Below are positions 39,468-48,166 of a stretch of DNA of 64,000 nucleotides, one piece after another. Made by a program: the position numbers and the translations under genes. The stretch comes from Niveispirillum sp943370215 (GTDB lineage: Bacteria > Pseudomonadota > Alphaproteobacteria > Azospirillales > Azospirillaceae): positions 1 to 64,000 of the forward strand of contig CALRQC020000006.1 in the NCBI GenBank assembly GCA_943370215.1, written 5' to 3'. Position 1 is the first letter of the stretch. Every line of letters begins with the position of its first letter. The notes under the pieces are model-generated. The model was not told the origin of the DNA, did not search any database, and saw only the letters and a program-made list of their open reading frames with translations.

Positions 39468-41141
39468 ATGAAATTATCCATCCGTCAAGCATTGGTCGCG
39501 GCTCTGCTTGTTCTCGCTTTTGCTGTCGTTGCCACCAATCTCCTTTTAATCTACGGCACAAGGACACAGACCGAGAATTTACGTACGGTGTATGACGATC
39601 GGATCGTTCCGATGGAACAGTTGAAGACCGTTTCCGACGCCTATTCGGCGGCCCTGATTGACAATGTGGTTCGGGCGGAAGCCGGAATGGTGTCTCCCGT
39701 GGTGGCAGCCAAGGACATTCGGGCGGCCATGGCCAATGCAGACAAGCGTTGGGCTGAATACGAAGCCACCTTCCTGGTGCCAGAAGAAAAGAAATTAGTA
39801 GATAAGGTGAACGACATGCGCAGTACAGCGCAGGTTGTTGTTCTGGCGGCACTGGATGCGCTGGATAATAAAGATAATGAGAAATTGAGAAATATTCATA
39901 AGACCTCTCTCTATGCGAAAACAGATCCGTTGATTGCTGTTCTGGGTGATTTGATCAAGCTGCAGATAAAGACAACAAAAGAAATCTACCAGGATTCCAG
40001 GAGCGATGGTTCCACCCTGTTGGCGTTTGCGCTCTTTTTCATGGCATTTGGGGTGGTTGCCATCGGGTTTGCCTTCTGGGTGGTCGTTCACCGGACAACC
40101 CGTCCTCTGTCGGATATGACGCAGGCAATGCAACGTCTGGCGGGCAACGATCTTTCGACCAGCATCCCCTGTGTGGGGCGCCAGGACGAAATCGGCGCCA
40201 TGGCCGAGGCCATGGCCATTTTCAAGGGCAATGCCCTGGAACGCCAGCGGCTGGAAGCCGAACAGAAGAAGCAGGCAGAGGAAAGGGAGCGTCGTGCCCG
40301 CCAGATCGAGACGTTGACCGAACTGTTTGAGCACGCCGCCCAGTCCGTGACCGGCGAGGTTGCTCGCTCGGCAACGGAAATGCAGCATAGTGCGGATGGG
40401 TTGACCCATATCGCGCGTCAAACGCGCGAACAGGCAACGGTGGCTGCGGCTGCCACCGAGCAGGCATCGTCGAATATTCAAACGGTCGCCGCATCGGCGG
40501 AAGAACTGACCGCCTCAATCCACGAAATCTCTGGTAATGTGCAGCGGGCAAACGAGATCGCCACTGTCGCGGCGCACAAGGCGGGGCAGGCCGACCATGC
40601 CGTGGGCGAGCTTTCCAACAAGGCCAACGCCATTGGCGATGTTGTGCGCCTGATCACCCAAATTGCCAATCAGACCAACCTGTTGGCCCTGAATGCCACC
40701 ATTGAGGCCGCCCGCGCCGGCGAAGCCGGCAGGGGCTTCGCCGTGGTCGCGGTGGAGGTCAAGAATCTGGCCGCACAGACGGCGAAGGCAACGGAGGATA
40801 TTTCGAGCCAGATCAACGCAATGCAGGGTGCCACACAAGACACGGTGGATGTCATCCGCGACATTGTGCAGGCGATTTCCGCCATCACTGAATCATCGAC
40901 GACCATTGCCGCCGCCATTGAGGAACAATCCGCAGCGACCGCCGAGATTGGCCGCAACGTCAACCAAGCCTCTGACGGTACGCGGGAAATTGCCAATACC
41001 ATCAATGGCGTGCAGCAAATTGCGCACCGCACGCAAGACGCAGCCGATCATGTTCTGGGGGCAGCCGGCAGTCTTGCCAATCAGTCACAGCGCTTGGCTG
41101 GCCATGTGCAGGAGTTCCTGGCCGGGGTAAGGGCTGCCTGA
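39468..41141 (+). CDS. Membrane methyl-accepting chemotaxis protein (4HB-type sensor)
   Basis: The 557-residue receptor has helix 1 (VAALLVLAFAVVATNLLLI), a helical periplasmic sensor of the four-helix-bundle type (about 35-185), helix 2 (LFFMAFGVVAIGFAFWVVV), a HAMP domain (RPLSDMTQAMQRLAGNDLS, GRQDEIGAMAEAMAIFK) and a signalling domain with the tip ending NLLALNATIEAARAGEAGRGF. It has the C-terminal VQEFLAG pattern often seen in alphaproteobacterial receptors. The ATG at 39468 follows GAGGG. Ligand unknown. Confidence 0.92.
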   Translation: MKLSIRQALVAALLVLAFAVVATNLLLIYGTRTQTENLRTVYDDRIVPMEQLKTVSDAYSAALIDNVVRAEAGMVSPVVAAKDIRAAMANADKRWAEYEATFLVPEEKKLVDKVNDMRSTAQVVVLAALDALDNKDNEKLRNIHKTSLYAKTDPLIAVLGDLIKLQIKTTKEIYQDSRSDGSTLLAFALFFMAFGVVAIGFAFWVVVHRTTRPLSDMTQAMQRLAGNDLSTSIPCVGRQDEIGAMAEAMAIFKGNALERQRLEAEQKKQAEERERRARQIETLTELFEHAAQSVTGEVARSATEMQHSADGLTHIARQTREQATVAAAATEQASSNIQTVAASAEELTASIHEISGNVQRANEIATVAAHKAGQADHAVGELSNKANAIGDVVRLITQIANQTNLLALNATIEAARAGEAGRGFAVVAVEVKNLAAQTAKATEDISSQINAMQGATQDTVDVIRDIVQAISAITESSTTIAAAIEEQSAATAEIGRNVNQASDGTREIANTINGVQQIAHRTQDAADHVLGAAGSLANQSQRLAGHVQEFLAGVRAA

Positions 41142-41151
41142 ATGTAAAATC

Positions 41152-41187
41152 GCCTCCCCCTGCCGGTTGATCCCGGCAGGGGGAGGC
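41152..41187. terminator. Convergent terminator between chemoreceptor and msrA
   Basis: GCCTCCCCCTGCCGG and CCGGCAGGGGGAGGC form a 15-bp perfect stem with a 6-nt loop. TGCTTATTT follows on the plus strand and ATTTTACA on the minus strand, so it can serve both convergent genes. Confidence 0.85.
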
Positions 41188-41220
41188 TGCTTATTTCAAA
41201 GGCCTGTTCCGACTTTTGAA

Positions 41221-41730
41221 TTACGTGCCGTTCAGCACCCAATCCGGCCGCACCCAATGGCAGGTATAGCCGTTGGGGAGGCGTTCCAGATAATCCTGGT
41301 GGAAATCCTCCGCCTCCCAGAAGGGGCCGGCGGGTGTGATTTCGGTGGCGAGCTTGCCGGGCCAGCGGCCCGATGCTTCCACTGCCGCCGTCACTTGGCG
41401 GGCCGTTTCGGCCTGGGTGTCGTCCAGGGTGAAGATGGCGGAACGGTATTGGGTGCCGATATCATTGCCCTGACGGTTGGCCGTCGTCGGGTCATGGATC
41501 TGGAAGAAGAATTCCAGCAGCCGGCGATAGCTCAGCCTGTCAGGATCAAAGCTGATCTCGATCGCCTCCGCATGGCCGGTCTTGCCGGTTTTCACATCCC
41601 GATAGGTGGGGTTGGCCAGACCGCCGCCGGTATAGCCGACGCGGGTGGTCACCACGCCCGGCACCTTGCGGATCAAATCCTGCATCCCCCAGAAACAGCC
41701 GCCGGCCAGAATGGCCCTTTGCGTGCCCAT
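41221..41730 (-). CDS. msrA: Peptide methionine (S)-S-oxide reductase
   Basis: The 169-residue enzyme repairs methionine sulfoxide. The catalytic GCFWG motif has Cys12; HAEAIEISFDP, FFFQIHDPTTANRQGNDIGTQYRSAIF and AEDFHQDYL are characteristic. The C-terminal recycling cysteine may be the one in GYTCHWV. It has no MsrB partner here. Confidence 0.96.
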   Translation of the reverse strand: MGTQRAILAGGCFWGMQDLIRKVPGVVTTRVGYTGGGLANPTYRDVKTGKTGHAEAIEISFDPDRLSYRRLLEFFFQIHDPTTANRQGNDIGTQYRSAIFTLDDTQAETARQVTAAVEASGRWPGKLATEITPAGPFWEAEDFHQDYLERLPNGYTCHWVRPDWVLNGT

Positions 41731-41879
41731 TCAACGCACTCCCACATCAATGGAAATCAACTTGGTCGATAAGGTGGGCGAGGCGATGGGTAAAATCCAG
41801 GGGGACGGCGCGCATCATGGGTCACCCGTGCGTGATCGGCGTTCGACAAGCGGCTTGCACCGCGTTAAATCCGCCTGCC

Positions 41880-43199
41880 ATGACTGAACAGACCCCTGCC
41901 ACCGACGCGGCGCTGGCCGCGCGCGTCGCCGCCCTTGATCTGGTTTCCGCTGTGCTGTCGCGCCGCGTGCCGTTTGATGATGCCTGGGAAGGCCATCGCG
42001 GCATCCGTCTGCTGGAAGCGCGCGACCGCGCCTTTGTGCGCCTGCTGTGCGCCACCGTGCTGCGCCGGCTGGGCCAGATCGATGCCTGCATCGCCGCCTG
42101 CCTGGACAAGCCGGGCCAGCAGTTGAAGGCCGTGGTGCAGGATATTCTGCGCTTGGGTGCTGCCCAATTGCTGTTCCTGAACACGCCGGCCCATGCCGCC
42201 GTGGATACGGGCGTGGAACTGGCCATCCAGCGCAAGCAGCACCCCTATAAGGGTCTGATCAACGCCGTCCTGCGCCGGCTGGCGCGGGATGGGCAAACCA
42301 TGCTGGCGGCCCAGGATGCCGGCCGGCTGAACACGCCGGACTGGCTGTGGCTGGCCTGGCGCAAGCATTACGGCACCGGCCCCACCCGCGCCATCGTGGA
42401 AAACCAACTGAACGAAGCGCCGCTGGATATCACCGTCAAGGGTGATGCCGCCGCCTGGGCGGAAAAGCTGGGCGGCGTGCTGCTGCCCACCGGCAGCATC
42501 CGCCGCCCCGCCGGCGGGCAGGTGATGGAACTGCCGGGCTTCGATGACGGGGTCTGGTGGGTGCAGGATGCCGCCGCCGCCATTCCGGCCCGACTGTTCG
42601 GCGATCTGTCGGGCAAGCGGGTGCTGGACCTCTGTGCCGCCCCCGGCGGCAAGACGGCGCAATTGGCCGCTGCCGGTGCCCATGTCACCGCCGTCGACCG
42701 CTCCGACAAGCGGTTGCTGCGGCTGACGGAGAATATGCAGCGGTTGGGCTTTGCCGGTCAGGTCACTACGGTCGTGGCCGATGCCACCGAGTGGCGGCCG
42801 GAACAGCCGGCCGATGCCGTGCTGCTGGACGCGCCTTGCAGCGCCACCGGCACCATCCGCCGCCATCCCGATGTCGCACGGTTGAAGGATGAGGAGGATG
42901 TGGAGAAGCTGGGCCGCATCCAGTCCCGGATGCTCTATCGCGCCGTTGACATGCTGAAGCCGGGCGGCGTGCTGGTTTACTGCACCTGTTCCTTGCAGCC
43001 GGAGGAGGGGGAGGTGCAGATCACCAACCTGCTCTATCGCCGCCCGGAAATGAAGGTGGTGCCGGTCACCGCCGATGAGGTGGGCGGCATGGCCGACCTG
43101 CTGACGCCGGAAGGTTTCGTGCGCTGCCATCCCGGCCATCTGGCCGACCAGGGCGGCATGGATGGATTCTTCGTGGCGCGGCTGAAACGGACGGCCTGA
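41880..43199 (+). CDS. RsmB-family rRNA m5C methyltransferase
   Basis: The 439-residue protein has an N-terminal NusB-like domain (about 10-140) and a SAM-dependent RsmB/NOP2 catalytic domain: DLCAAPGGKTAQLAA, DRSDKRLLRLTENMQRLG, LLDAPCSATGTIRRHPD (first Cys) and VYCTCSLQPEEGE (catalytic Cys). It methylates C967 of 16S rRNA or an equivalent site. The ATG at 41880 gives MTEQTPATDAALAAR; the longer frame from 41817 is not needed. Confidence 0.92.
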   Translation: MTEQTPATDAALAARVAALDLVSAVLSRRVPFDDAWEGHRGIRLLEARDRAFVRLLCATVLRRLGQIDACIAACLDKPGQQLKAVVQDILRLGAAQLLFLNTPAHAAVDTGVELAIQRKQHPYKGLINAVLRRLARDGQTMLAAQDAGRLNTPDWLWLAWRKHYGTGPTRAIVENQLNEAPLDITVKGDAAAWAEKLGGVLLPTGSIRRPAGGQVMELPGFDDGVWWVQDAAAAIPARLFGDLSGKRVLDLCAAPGGKTAQLAAAGAHVTAVDRSDKRLLRLTENMQRLGFAGQVTTVVADATEWRPEQPADAVLLDAPCSATGTIRRHPDVARLKDEEDVEKLGRIQSRMLYRAVDMLKPGGVLVYCTCSLQPEEGEVQITNLLYRRPEMKVVPVTADEVGGMADLLTPEGFVRCHPGHLADQGGMDGFFVARLKRTA

Positions 43200-43204
43200 G
43201 TTTC

Positions 43205-43230
43205 ATCCCCAGGGTCTGGGCCCTGGGGAT
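43205..43230. terminator. Convergent stem-loop between rsmB-like and RraA-like genes
   Basis: ATCCCCAGGG and CCCTGGGGAT form a perfect 10-bp stem with a 6-nt loop just after the methyltransferase stop. Confidence 0.7.
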
Positions 43231-43235
43231 TATCG

Positions 43236-43712
43236 TTATGCCTTCTGTGGCAGCAGAACGATGCCATCCTCGTCGCTGTAAAGCCATTGGCCGGGTGTGA
43301 AGTCGCAGCCGCCGAAATGGACGGTGACATCGGCCTCTCCGGCCCCGGTCTTGGCACTTTTCAGCGGATTGGTGCCCAACGCCTTCACCCCCAGTGGCAG
43401 GGCGTTGATGGCCACCGAATCGCGGATGGCGCCATGGACGACGATGCCGGCCCAGCCGTTCTTCACCGCCAGCCCGGCAATGATATCACCCACCAGGGCT
43501 GAGGCCAGCGTGCCGCCGCCATCCACCACCAGCACCGCCCCGTCACCGGGTGTGGACAGCAGGGATTTCAGCAACGCATTATCGCGGTGGCACCGCACCG
43601 TGCGCACCTTGCCGTAGAAGCGGGGGTGACCACCGAAATTACGCAACTGCGCGGTGCAACTGCTGATCACCTTTTCATGCTGATCGACAAGGTCGGCTGT
43701 GGTGAAGCTCAT
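43236..43712 (-). CDS. RraA-like protein (RNase E inhibitor / HMG-aldolase family)
   Basis: The 158-residue protein shows the RraA family pattern RTVRCHRDNALLKSLLSTPGDGAVLVVDGGG, ALVGDIIAGLAVKNGWAGIVVHGAIRDSVAINALPLGVKALG and GVKALGTNPLKSAKTGAGE. It may act as ribonuclease E inhibitor or, in the wider family, as a 4-hydroxy-4-methyl-2-oxoglutarate aldolase; the RraA length and motifs favour the former but do not exclude the latter. The ATG at 43712 gives MSFTTADLVDQHEKV. Confidence 0.85.
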   Translation of the reverse strand: MSFTTADLVDQHEKVISSCTAQLRNFGGHPRFYGKVRTVRCHRDNALLKSLLSTPGDGAVLVVDGGGTLASALVGDIIAGLAVKNGWAGIVVHGAIRDSVAINALPLGVKALGTNPLKSAKTGAGEADVTVHFGGCDFTPGQWLYSDEDGIVLLPQKA

Positions 43713-43805
43713 GGGCTGTTTCCTGTCTTGGTGCTGCCAGATCGGAATTGCGGTCATTAAACGCCGCAAGGCCGCTACAGGCGAGCTGTACCTTCGGCGA
43801 AAGAT

Positions 43806-44900
43806 TCACCCGACGGCAGCCCGGCGGACCACCACCACTTGATTGCGCCCGCCGGACTTGGCGGCATACAGCGCCTCGTCCGCTGCGCGCAGAATGGCGG
43901 CGACGCTGGATAGTTCCGGACAATAGGCGGCCACCCCGATACTGGCCGTCACCTCGATAGCCAGCCCATCGTGGCGCAAGGGGGCGAAGGAAAGCAGGTG
44001 ACGCAACTGTTCTGCCAAAATTTCCGCCGTATCCAGGTCTGTTTCGGGCAGCAGGGCGACGAACTCTTCTCCGCCCAGCCGGGCGAACAGGTCGGTCTGG
44101 CGCAGATTATTGCCCACCAGCCGTGCCACCGCCTTCAGAACATGGTCGCCGGTGGCATGGCCGAAACGGTCATTGATCGATTTGAAATGATCCAGGTCCA
44201 GCAGTAACAACGTTAGAGGTCGTCTGAAGCGGCGCGCACGCTCCACCTCCTGCTCGCCCTGTTCCTCCAGGCGACGACGGTTGGCGATGCCGGTCAACGG
44301 GTCCAGCCTCGCCTCCGCCTCCAATTGCAATTCCAATTGAAAGCCGTGGCGGGCCGTGCGCTCCAGTGCCTGGGCCAGCACATAGGCCGCCAGGACGCCA
44401 GTGGCAAAGAAGCTGATGGTGTTGAACAGGGCAAAATCTGTCAGCCCGGCGGCCCAGAGCAACCCGCCCACCAATAGGGCAGAGGGCAGGTTGATCAACA
44501 GTATCAGCCGTGCCCTTGTTGCGCAGATGGCGGAGACCGTTGGAAAAAGCGTCAACCCCGCTGAACCATAGAGCAAACCATCCGGCAGCAGATATTGGGT
44601 CAGTCCCACGCAGGTGGTCCCCACGGTGACCGCTGTGATTGCCAGCGGCAGCAATGCGGTGTCCGGGCGGCGTGCCATCCGCCAGGCGCACCATAGCATC
44701 AGGCCGCACCCGACCAGCCGGATGAGCAGCAACAGCCAAAACCGTGTCGGGTCCAGCACAAAATCCCAGACGATGAAGCCCAGCAGAGATAAAGCGCCTG
44801 CGCTGACCGGCCAGGCGAGGGCATAGCGCATTCGGGCTGCCCGCCATTCGTCGAAACGCCGTTCCGTTGCCTCGTCGAAAGTCGGTAGACCCAGAAACAT
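43806..44900 (-). CDS. Membrane diguanylate cyclase (GGDEF)
   Basis: The 364-residue protein has about six N-terminal hydrophobic helices (about 30-200) and a C-terminal GGDEF domain: DPLTGIANRRRLEEQG, LLLLDLDHFKSINDRFGHATGD and active site RLGGEEFVALLPE. The inhibitory I-site RQTD lies at the correct spacing (RQTDLFARLGGEEF), so product feedback is expected. It makes cyclic di-GMP. No EAL domain is present. It is divergent from the oxidoreductase at 45236. Confidence 0.93.
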   Translation of the reverse strand: MFLGLPTFDEATERRFDEWRAARMRYALAWPVSAGALSLLGFIVWDFVLDPTRFWLLLLIRLVGCGLMLWCAWRMARRPDTALLPLAITAVTVGTTCVGLTQYLLPDGLLYGSAGLTLFPTVSAICATRARLILLINLPSALLVGGLLWAAGLTDFALFNTISFFATGVLAAYVLAQALERTARHGFQLELQLEAEARLDPLTGIANRRRLEEQGEQEVERARRFRRPLTLLLLDLDHFKSINDRFGHATGDHVLKAVARLVGNNLRQTDLFARLGGEEFVALLPETDLDTAEILAEQLRHLLSFAPLRHDGLAIEVTASIGVAAYCPELSSVAAILRAADEALYAAKSGGRNQVVVVRRAAVG

Positions 44901-45235
44901 GTCCGCGCCCGTCTATCCCTAGTGGTTGCTATCTTATGCATTTTTTCGTGCATATTATAGCGGGCACGCCGATCCGCCCAGTTGGCAAATAACGATATTG
45001 AATCTGTTTTGGTTATAATTCCTTCGATCTAGAACCGACTGCTTCCAGCCAAAGCCGCCGCCCCTTCTGGATTTGCCTGTCAGGCAGTGGCGCCCCGCCC
45101 AAAGGGGGGGCGCCTTTGGGCGATCCGTTCAAGAGAGTGGGGCGGTGATGGAAAGCGGTTGTATCGAACAATCGTTTGAACGATGCTGCGGCAGGGCCGA
45201 ATCAACGGTCCGGTGCAATGATGGACGGAGGAAAC
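44901..45235. other. Divergent promoter region between the GGDEF gene and the oxidoreductase
   Basis: It contains TATAAT hexamers on both strands (minus strand at 44954-44959; plus strand at 45014-45019) without good -35 partners. A GC-rich stem (GGCGCCCC / GGGGCGCC, 45089-45114) lies in the middle, and a dyad ATCGTT-TG-AACGAT sits at 45171-45184. No protein gene is supported; a short plus-strand transcript ending at the stem is possible. Confidence 0.5.
45171..45184. promoter_or_regulatory. Dyad ATCGTT-TG-AACGAT upstream of the oxidoreductase
   Basis: Perfect 6-bp arms with a two-base centre, about 50 bp upstream of the start codon. The shape fits TetR-type operators of reductase genes, but no TetR gene is present in the window. 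Confidence 0.4.
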
Positions 45236-46261
45236 ATGGCCGCCTTTGACCCCGCCGTGAACCGGCATTGGCTGCTGGACGCCCGCCCCAAGGGCGGCAA
45301 TTTCGCCGAGGTGCTGAGCCTGCGGGAAGAAACGGCGCCGGAACCAGGGCCGGGCGAATATCGTGTGCGCACGATCTATCTGTCGCTGGACCCGACCAAT
45401 GCGGTCTGGATGCAATATGACAGCTATCTGCCGGCGGTGCCGCTGGGCACCACCATGCGCGGGCTGGTGCTGGGCGTGGTGGATATCTCCAACCATGACC
45501 GGATCAAGGTTGGCGATATTGTCATGGGCATGGGGCGCTGGGCCGATTACGTCATCACCAATGGCGAAGGCATGGGCAAGGTGCCCAACATTCCCGGCCT
45601 GCCGCTGCTGGCCTATATGGGGCCGCTGGGCATGACGGGGGCCACCGCCTATTTCGGCCTGCTGGATATTGGCAAGCCCAAGGAGGGGGAAACCGTGGTG
45701 GTCTCTGCCGCCGCCGGTGCCGTCGGTTCCCTGGTCGGGCAGATTGCCAAGCTGAAGGGCTGCCGCGCCGTTGGTATCGCCGGGTCGGAGGAGAAGTGCA
45801 ACTGGCTGACCGGTGAGCTGGGCTTTGACGCGGCGGTGAATTACAAGGCCCAGGGCTGGCGCAAGCAGTTGCGTGCCGCCGTGCCGCAGGGTGTGGACAT
45901 TTACTTTGAGAATGTCGGCGGGGAGATCACCGAGACGGTGCTGGAGCTGCTGAACATCAAGGGGCGCATCCCGTTCTGTGGCGCCATCAGCCAGTATAAT
46001 GCCACCGAACCGCAACCGGGGCCGCGCAACCTGTCCATCCTGGTGTCGCGCCGGGCGCGGATGGAAGGCTTCCTGGTGCTGGATTACACCCCCCGCATGG
46101 CGGAAATGTATGCCGAGATGGGCCCCTGGGTGGCGGATGGCCGGATCAAATGGAAGGTGGATCTGGATCAGGGGCTGGAAAATACCCTGACCTCTTTCGG
46201 CAAGCTGTTCAGTGGCGGCAATACCGGCAAGCTGGCGGTGCAGGTTTCCGCCGAACCCTGA
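45236..46261 (+). CDS. NADP-dependent MDR-family oxidoreductase (CurA/PTGR-like)
   Basis: The 341-residue zinc-independent MDR enzyme has the family start RHWLLDARPKGG, an IYLSLDPTNAVWM block, the cofactor motif SAAAGAVGSLVGQIAKLKG and VDIYFENVGGEITETVL. It probably reduces an alpha,beta-unsaturated carbonyl. A strong GGAGGAAAC precedes the ATG. Physiological substrate unknown; a detoxification role is inferred from the family. Confidence 0.92.
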   Translation: MAAFDPAVNRHWLLDARPKGGNFAEVLSLREETAPEPGPGEYRVRTIYLSLDPTNAVWMQYDSYLPAVPLGTTMRGLVLGVVDISNHDRIKVGDIVMGMGRWADYVITNGEGMGKVPNIPGLPLLAYMGPLGMTGATAYFGLLDIGKPKEGETVVVSAAAGAVGSLVGQIAKLKGCRAVGIAGSEEKCNWLTGELGFDAAVNYKAQGWRKQLRAAVPQGVDIYFENVGGEITETVLELLNIKGRIPFCGAISQYNATEPQPGPRNLSILVSRRARMEGFLVLDYTPRMAEMYAEMGPWVADGRIKWKVDLDQGLENTLTSFGKLFSGGNTGKLAVQVSAEP

Positions 46262-46265
46262 ACGG

Positions 46266-46772
46266 TCAGGGGCCCGGCAGGTCCGCTGCTTCGCGGATGA
46301 TCTGGTCGATCAACCCCCGCATCGCCGGCTCAGCCACCGCCACCCCCGTGGAGAGGCTGACGATGCGGGGTTTCGGCGTGCGTCGGCACGCCATTTCCAG
46401 CATGGGCTTCAGCTCATAGCGAAAAGCCTGATTCGTGAAGGGAAACCGGTCCAGCAGCAGCAGCGCCGGACGGGCCTGGGCGAACAGGGCCAGCAGGCTG
46501 GCGGCGCGCTGTTTCTTCCAGGCATGGTTGGCCAGCCCGCCGCCGGCATCCAGAATCAAACCCGGCTGATCTGCCCGCCAATGGGCGACCGGGGTCAGTG
46601 CTGCAACCTGCAGCCCCGGCCCCGCCGCCGGCATGTCCTCCCCACCCCAGGCCAGCAGCACCCGCCAGCCCCGCCCGGCCAGCAGCCGGGCGGCGTCGGC
46701 CAGCCGTTCCGTATCACCCGCCGCCATCGGCTGGGCCCAGAAGAACAGGTTAGGGGGCGGTGCAGCGTTCAT
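46266..46772 (-). CDS. Glycosyltransferase-like fragment (COG4671-type N-terminal half)
   Basis: The 168-residue protein resembles only the N-terminal half of predicted glycosyltransferases: MNAAPPPNLFFWAQPMAAGDTERLADAARLLAGRGWRVLLAWGG is followed by LILDAGGGLANHAWKKQRAASLLALF and LLLDRFPFTNQAFRYELKPMLEMA. A C-terminal nucleotide-sugar domain is absent. The gene ends at an ordinary stop codon 4 bp from the oxidoreductase gene. The start is uncertain (ATG 46772 has no good ribosome-binding site; TTG 46850 is the alternative). It could be a truncated gene or a stand-alone half-domain protein. Confidence 0.6.
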   Translation of the reverse strand: MNAAPPPNLFFWAQPMAAGDTERLADAARLLAGRGWRVLLAWGGEDMPAAGPGLQVAALTPVAHWRADQPGLILDAGGGLANHAWKKQRAASLLALFAQARPALLLLDRFPFTNQAFRYELKPMLEMACRRTPKPRIVSLSTGVAVAEPAMRGLIDQIIREAADLPGP

Positions 46773-46873
46773 TGTTGCAGGGCGGCAAAGCTGGACAAGG
46801 GGGTCGTCATCGGTCACCACTATGGTAAGCAAGACAAACACCGGGACCAACCGGCATCGGGGATCACGGGGGA

Positions 46874-47332
46874 ATGATGGCCGTCAATCTGGCCGCGGAG
46901 GTGGAGGCATTGCGCCGCCTGCCCATCTTCGCCGATATCGAGCTGTCGAAACTGAAGCTGCTGGCCTTTACCAGCGAGCGGGTCAGTTTCAATCCGGGTG
47001 ACATGCTGTTCCGCCAGGAGGAGGCGCCAGAGGCGGCCTTCCTGATTCTGGAAGGGCAGGTGAAGCTGGTGGTGGATACGCCGGCCGGCCGGCGGGACTT
47101 TGTCGATGTGCCGGCGGGCGGCATTGTGGGGGAGATCGGCATCCTGTGCGACCATCCCCGCATCGCCAGCGCCCAGGCCATCGCCCCGGTCACTGCCCTG
47201 CGCATCGCCCGCGACCCGTTTTTTCGCATGTTGATGGAGTTCCCCCATATCGCCATCACGGTGATGCGGGAACTGGCCCTGCGGCTGGAACGCACGACGC
47301 GGGAGCTGTGGTCGCTGCCGCCGGCCAGGTGA
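46874..47332 (+). CDS. Cyclic-nucleotide-binding domain protein (single CNB, no HTH)
   Basis: The 152-residue protein is a CAP-like CNB domain: LRRLPIFADIELSKLKLLAF, FRQEEAPEAAFLILEGQVKLV, PAGGIVGEIGILCDHPRIASAQAI and a C-helix ending in ELALRLERTTRELWS. The phosphate-binding cassette reads GEIGILCDHPRIASA. There is no DNA-binding domain, so it is not a CRP-type regulator. It ends 3 bp before the convergent DUF188 gene. Confidence 0.85.
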   Translation: MMAVNLAAEVEALRRLPIFADIELSKLKLLAFTSERVSFNPGDMLFRQEEAPEAAFLILEGQVKLVVDTPAGRRDFVDVPAGGIVGEIGILCDHPRIASAQAIAPVTALRIARDPFFRMLMEFPHIAITVMRELALRLERTTRELWSLPPAR

Positions 47333-47335
47333 CGA

Positions 47336-47794
47336 TCAGGAAGGCCGGCCGCGTTTGACCGCGTTGATCACCCGGTCCAGTTCCTGCAGGAAGGCCGATT
47401 TGTCGGATTTGGACATGGGCGCATTGCCGCCCTGTACCACCCCCATGTCGCGCAAATCCTGCATCAGGGCGCGGCTGGCCAGGGCGGAACCGATATTGGC
47501 GGGGGTAAAGGACCGGCCGGTGGGGCCGACGACGCGGGCCCCCTTGTCCAGGCAGCGCTTGGCAAGCTGGATGTCGGCGCTGATGACGATATCGTCCTTC
47601 GCCGCCTTTTCCACGATCCAGTCATCGGCAGCGTCAAACCCATCAGAGACGACGACCAGCCGCACATCGCCTTCCGCTGGCACGCGCAGCGGGCTGTTGG
47701 CGACCAGATGCACGGTCAGCCCATAGCGCAAGGCAACCCGGAAGGTTTCTTCCTTCACCGGGCAGGCATCGGCATCGATCAGTATTTCAGGCAT
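47336..47794 (-). CDS. YaiI/YqxD family (DUF188) protein
   Basis: The 152-residue protein has the PIN-like family signature ILIDADACPVKEE, VVSDGFDAADDWIVEKA, DIVISADIQLAKRCLDKGA and SALASRALMQDLR. Acidic residues at the N-terminus and DIVISAD are conserved as in PIN nuclease folds. Function unproven. Confidence 0.93.
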   Translation of the reverse strand: MPEILIDADACPVKEETFRVALRYGLTVHLVANSPLRVPAEGDVRLVVVSDGFDAADDWIVEKAAKDDIVISADIQLAKRCLDKGARVVGPTGRSFTPANIGSALASRALMQDLRDMGVVQGGNAPMSKSDKSAFLQELDRVINAVKRGRPS

Positions 47795-47850
47795 GGCGGG
47801 CGTGTTTCAGCAGATGAAATGGATAATGCCCGCACAATGCCCCGACAGGA

Positions 47851-48075
47851 TCAGTTTGGCGAGCGGGAGATGCTTTTGATCGGCCCGCGTGGCTTGCCGG
47901 ACATCTGCGCAATTTCCCGATCCTGTTCTTCGATGAAACCGCGCACGGGATCTTCGCCATCCAGGCCGCCGACCAGGGCGCGGGGAACCTTGCGGTTAGA
48001 GGTGCGCTGACCATCCTGATAATAGACGTCGAACAGCACATGGCCGGTTTCCACCGGCACCTTTTTCTTGGCCAT
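47851..48075 (-). CDS. Small conserved alphaproteobacterial protein
   Basis: The 74-residue, basic protein (MAKKKVPVETGHVLFDVYY; SNRKVPRALVGGLDG; EEQDREIAQMSG) has AAGGAG eight bases upstream. It is soluble, and I recognise it only as a short hypothetical protein of the type found in Rhodospirillales. It sits between cspA and the DUF188 gene on the same strand. Confidence 0.7.
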   Translation of the reverse strand: MAKKKVPVETGHVLFDVYYQDGQRTSNRKVPRALVGGLDGEDPVRGFIEEQDREIAQMSGKPRGPIKSISRSPN

Positions 48076-48112
48076 GGGGCCAACTCCTTAAACGATGGGG
48101 CTTAAAGCAGAA

Positions 48113-48140
48113 GGGGGACGCCGGTTGCCCGGCGTCCCCC
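48113..48140 (-). terminator. Terminator of the cold-shock gene
   Basis: GGGGGACGCCGG and CCGGCGTCCCCC pair around TTGC and are followed on the minus strand by TTCTGCTTTAA. Confidence 0.75.
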
Positions 48141-48166
48141 TTCCAAATTCCGATGCCTTGCGGCGA

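Noticed and set aside
43236..43712. Assignment as 4-hydroxy-4-methyl-2-oxoglutarate aldolase
   Set aside because: The length and motifs fit RraA better, but the family overlaps, so it is only noted as an alternative.
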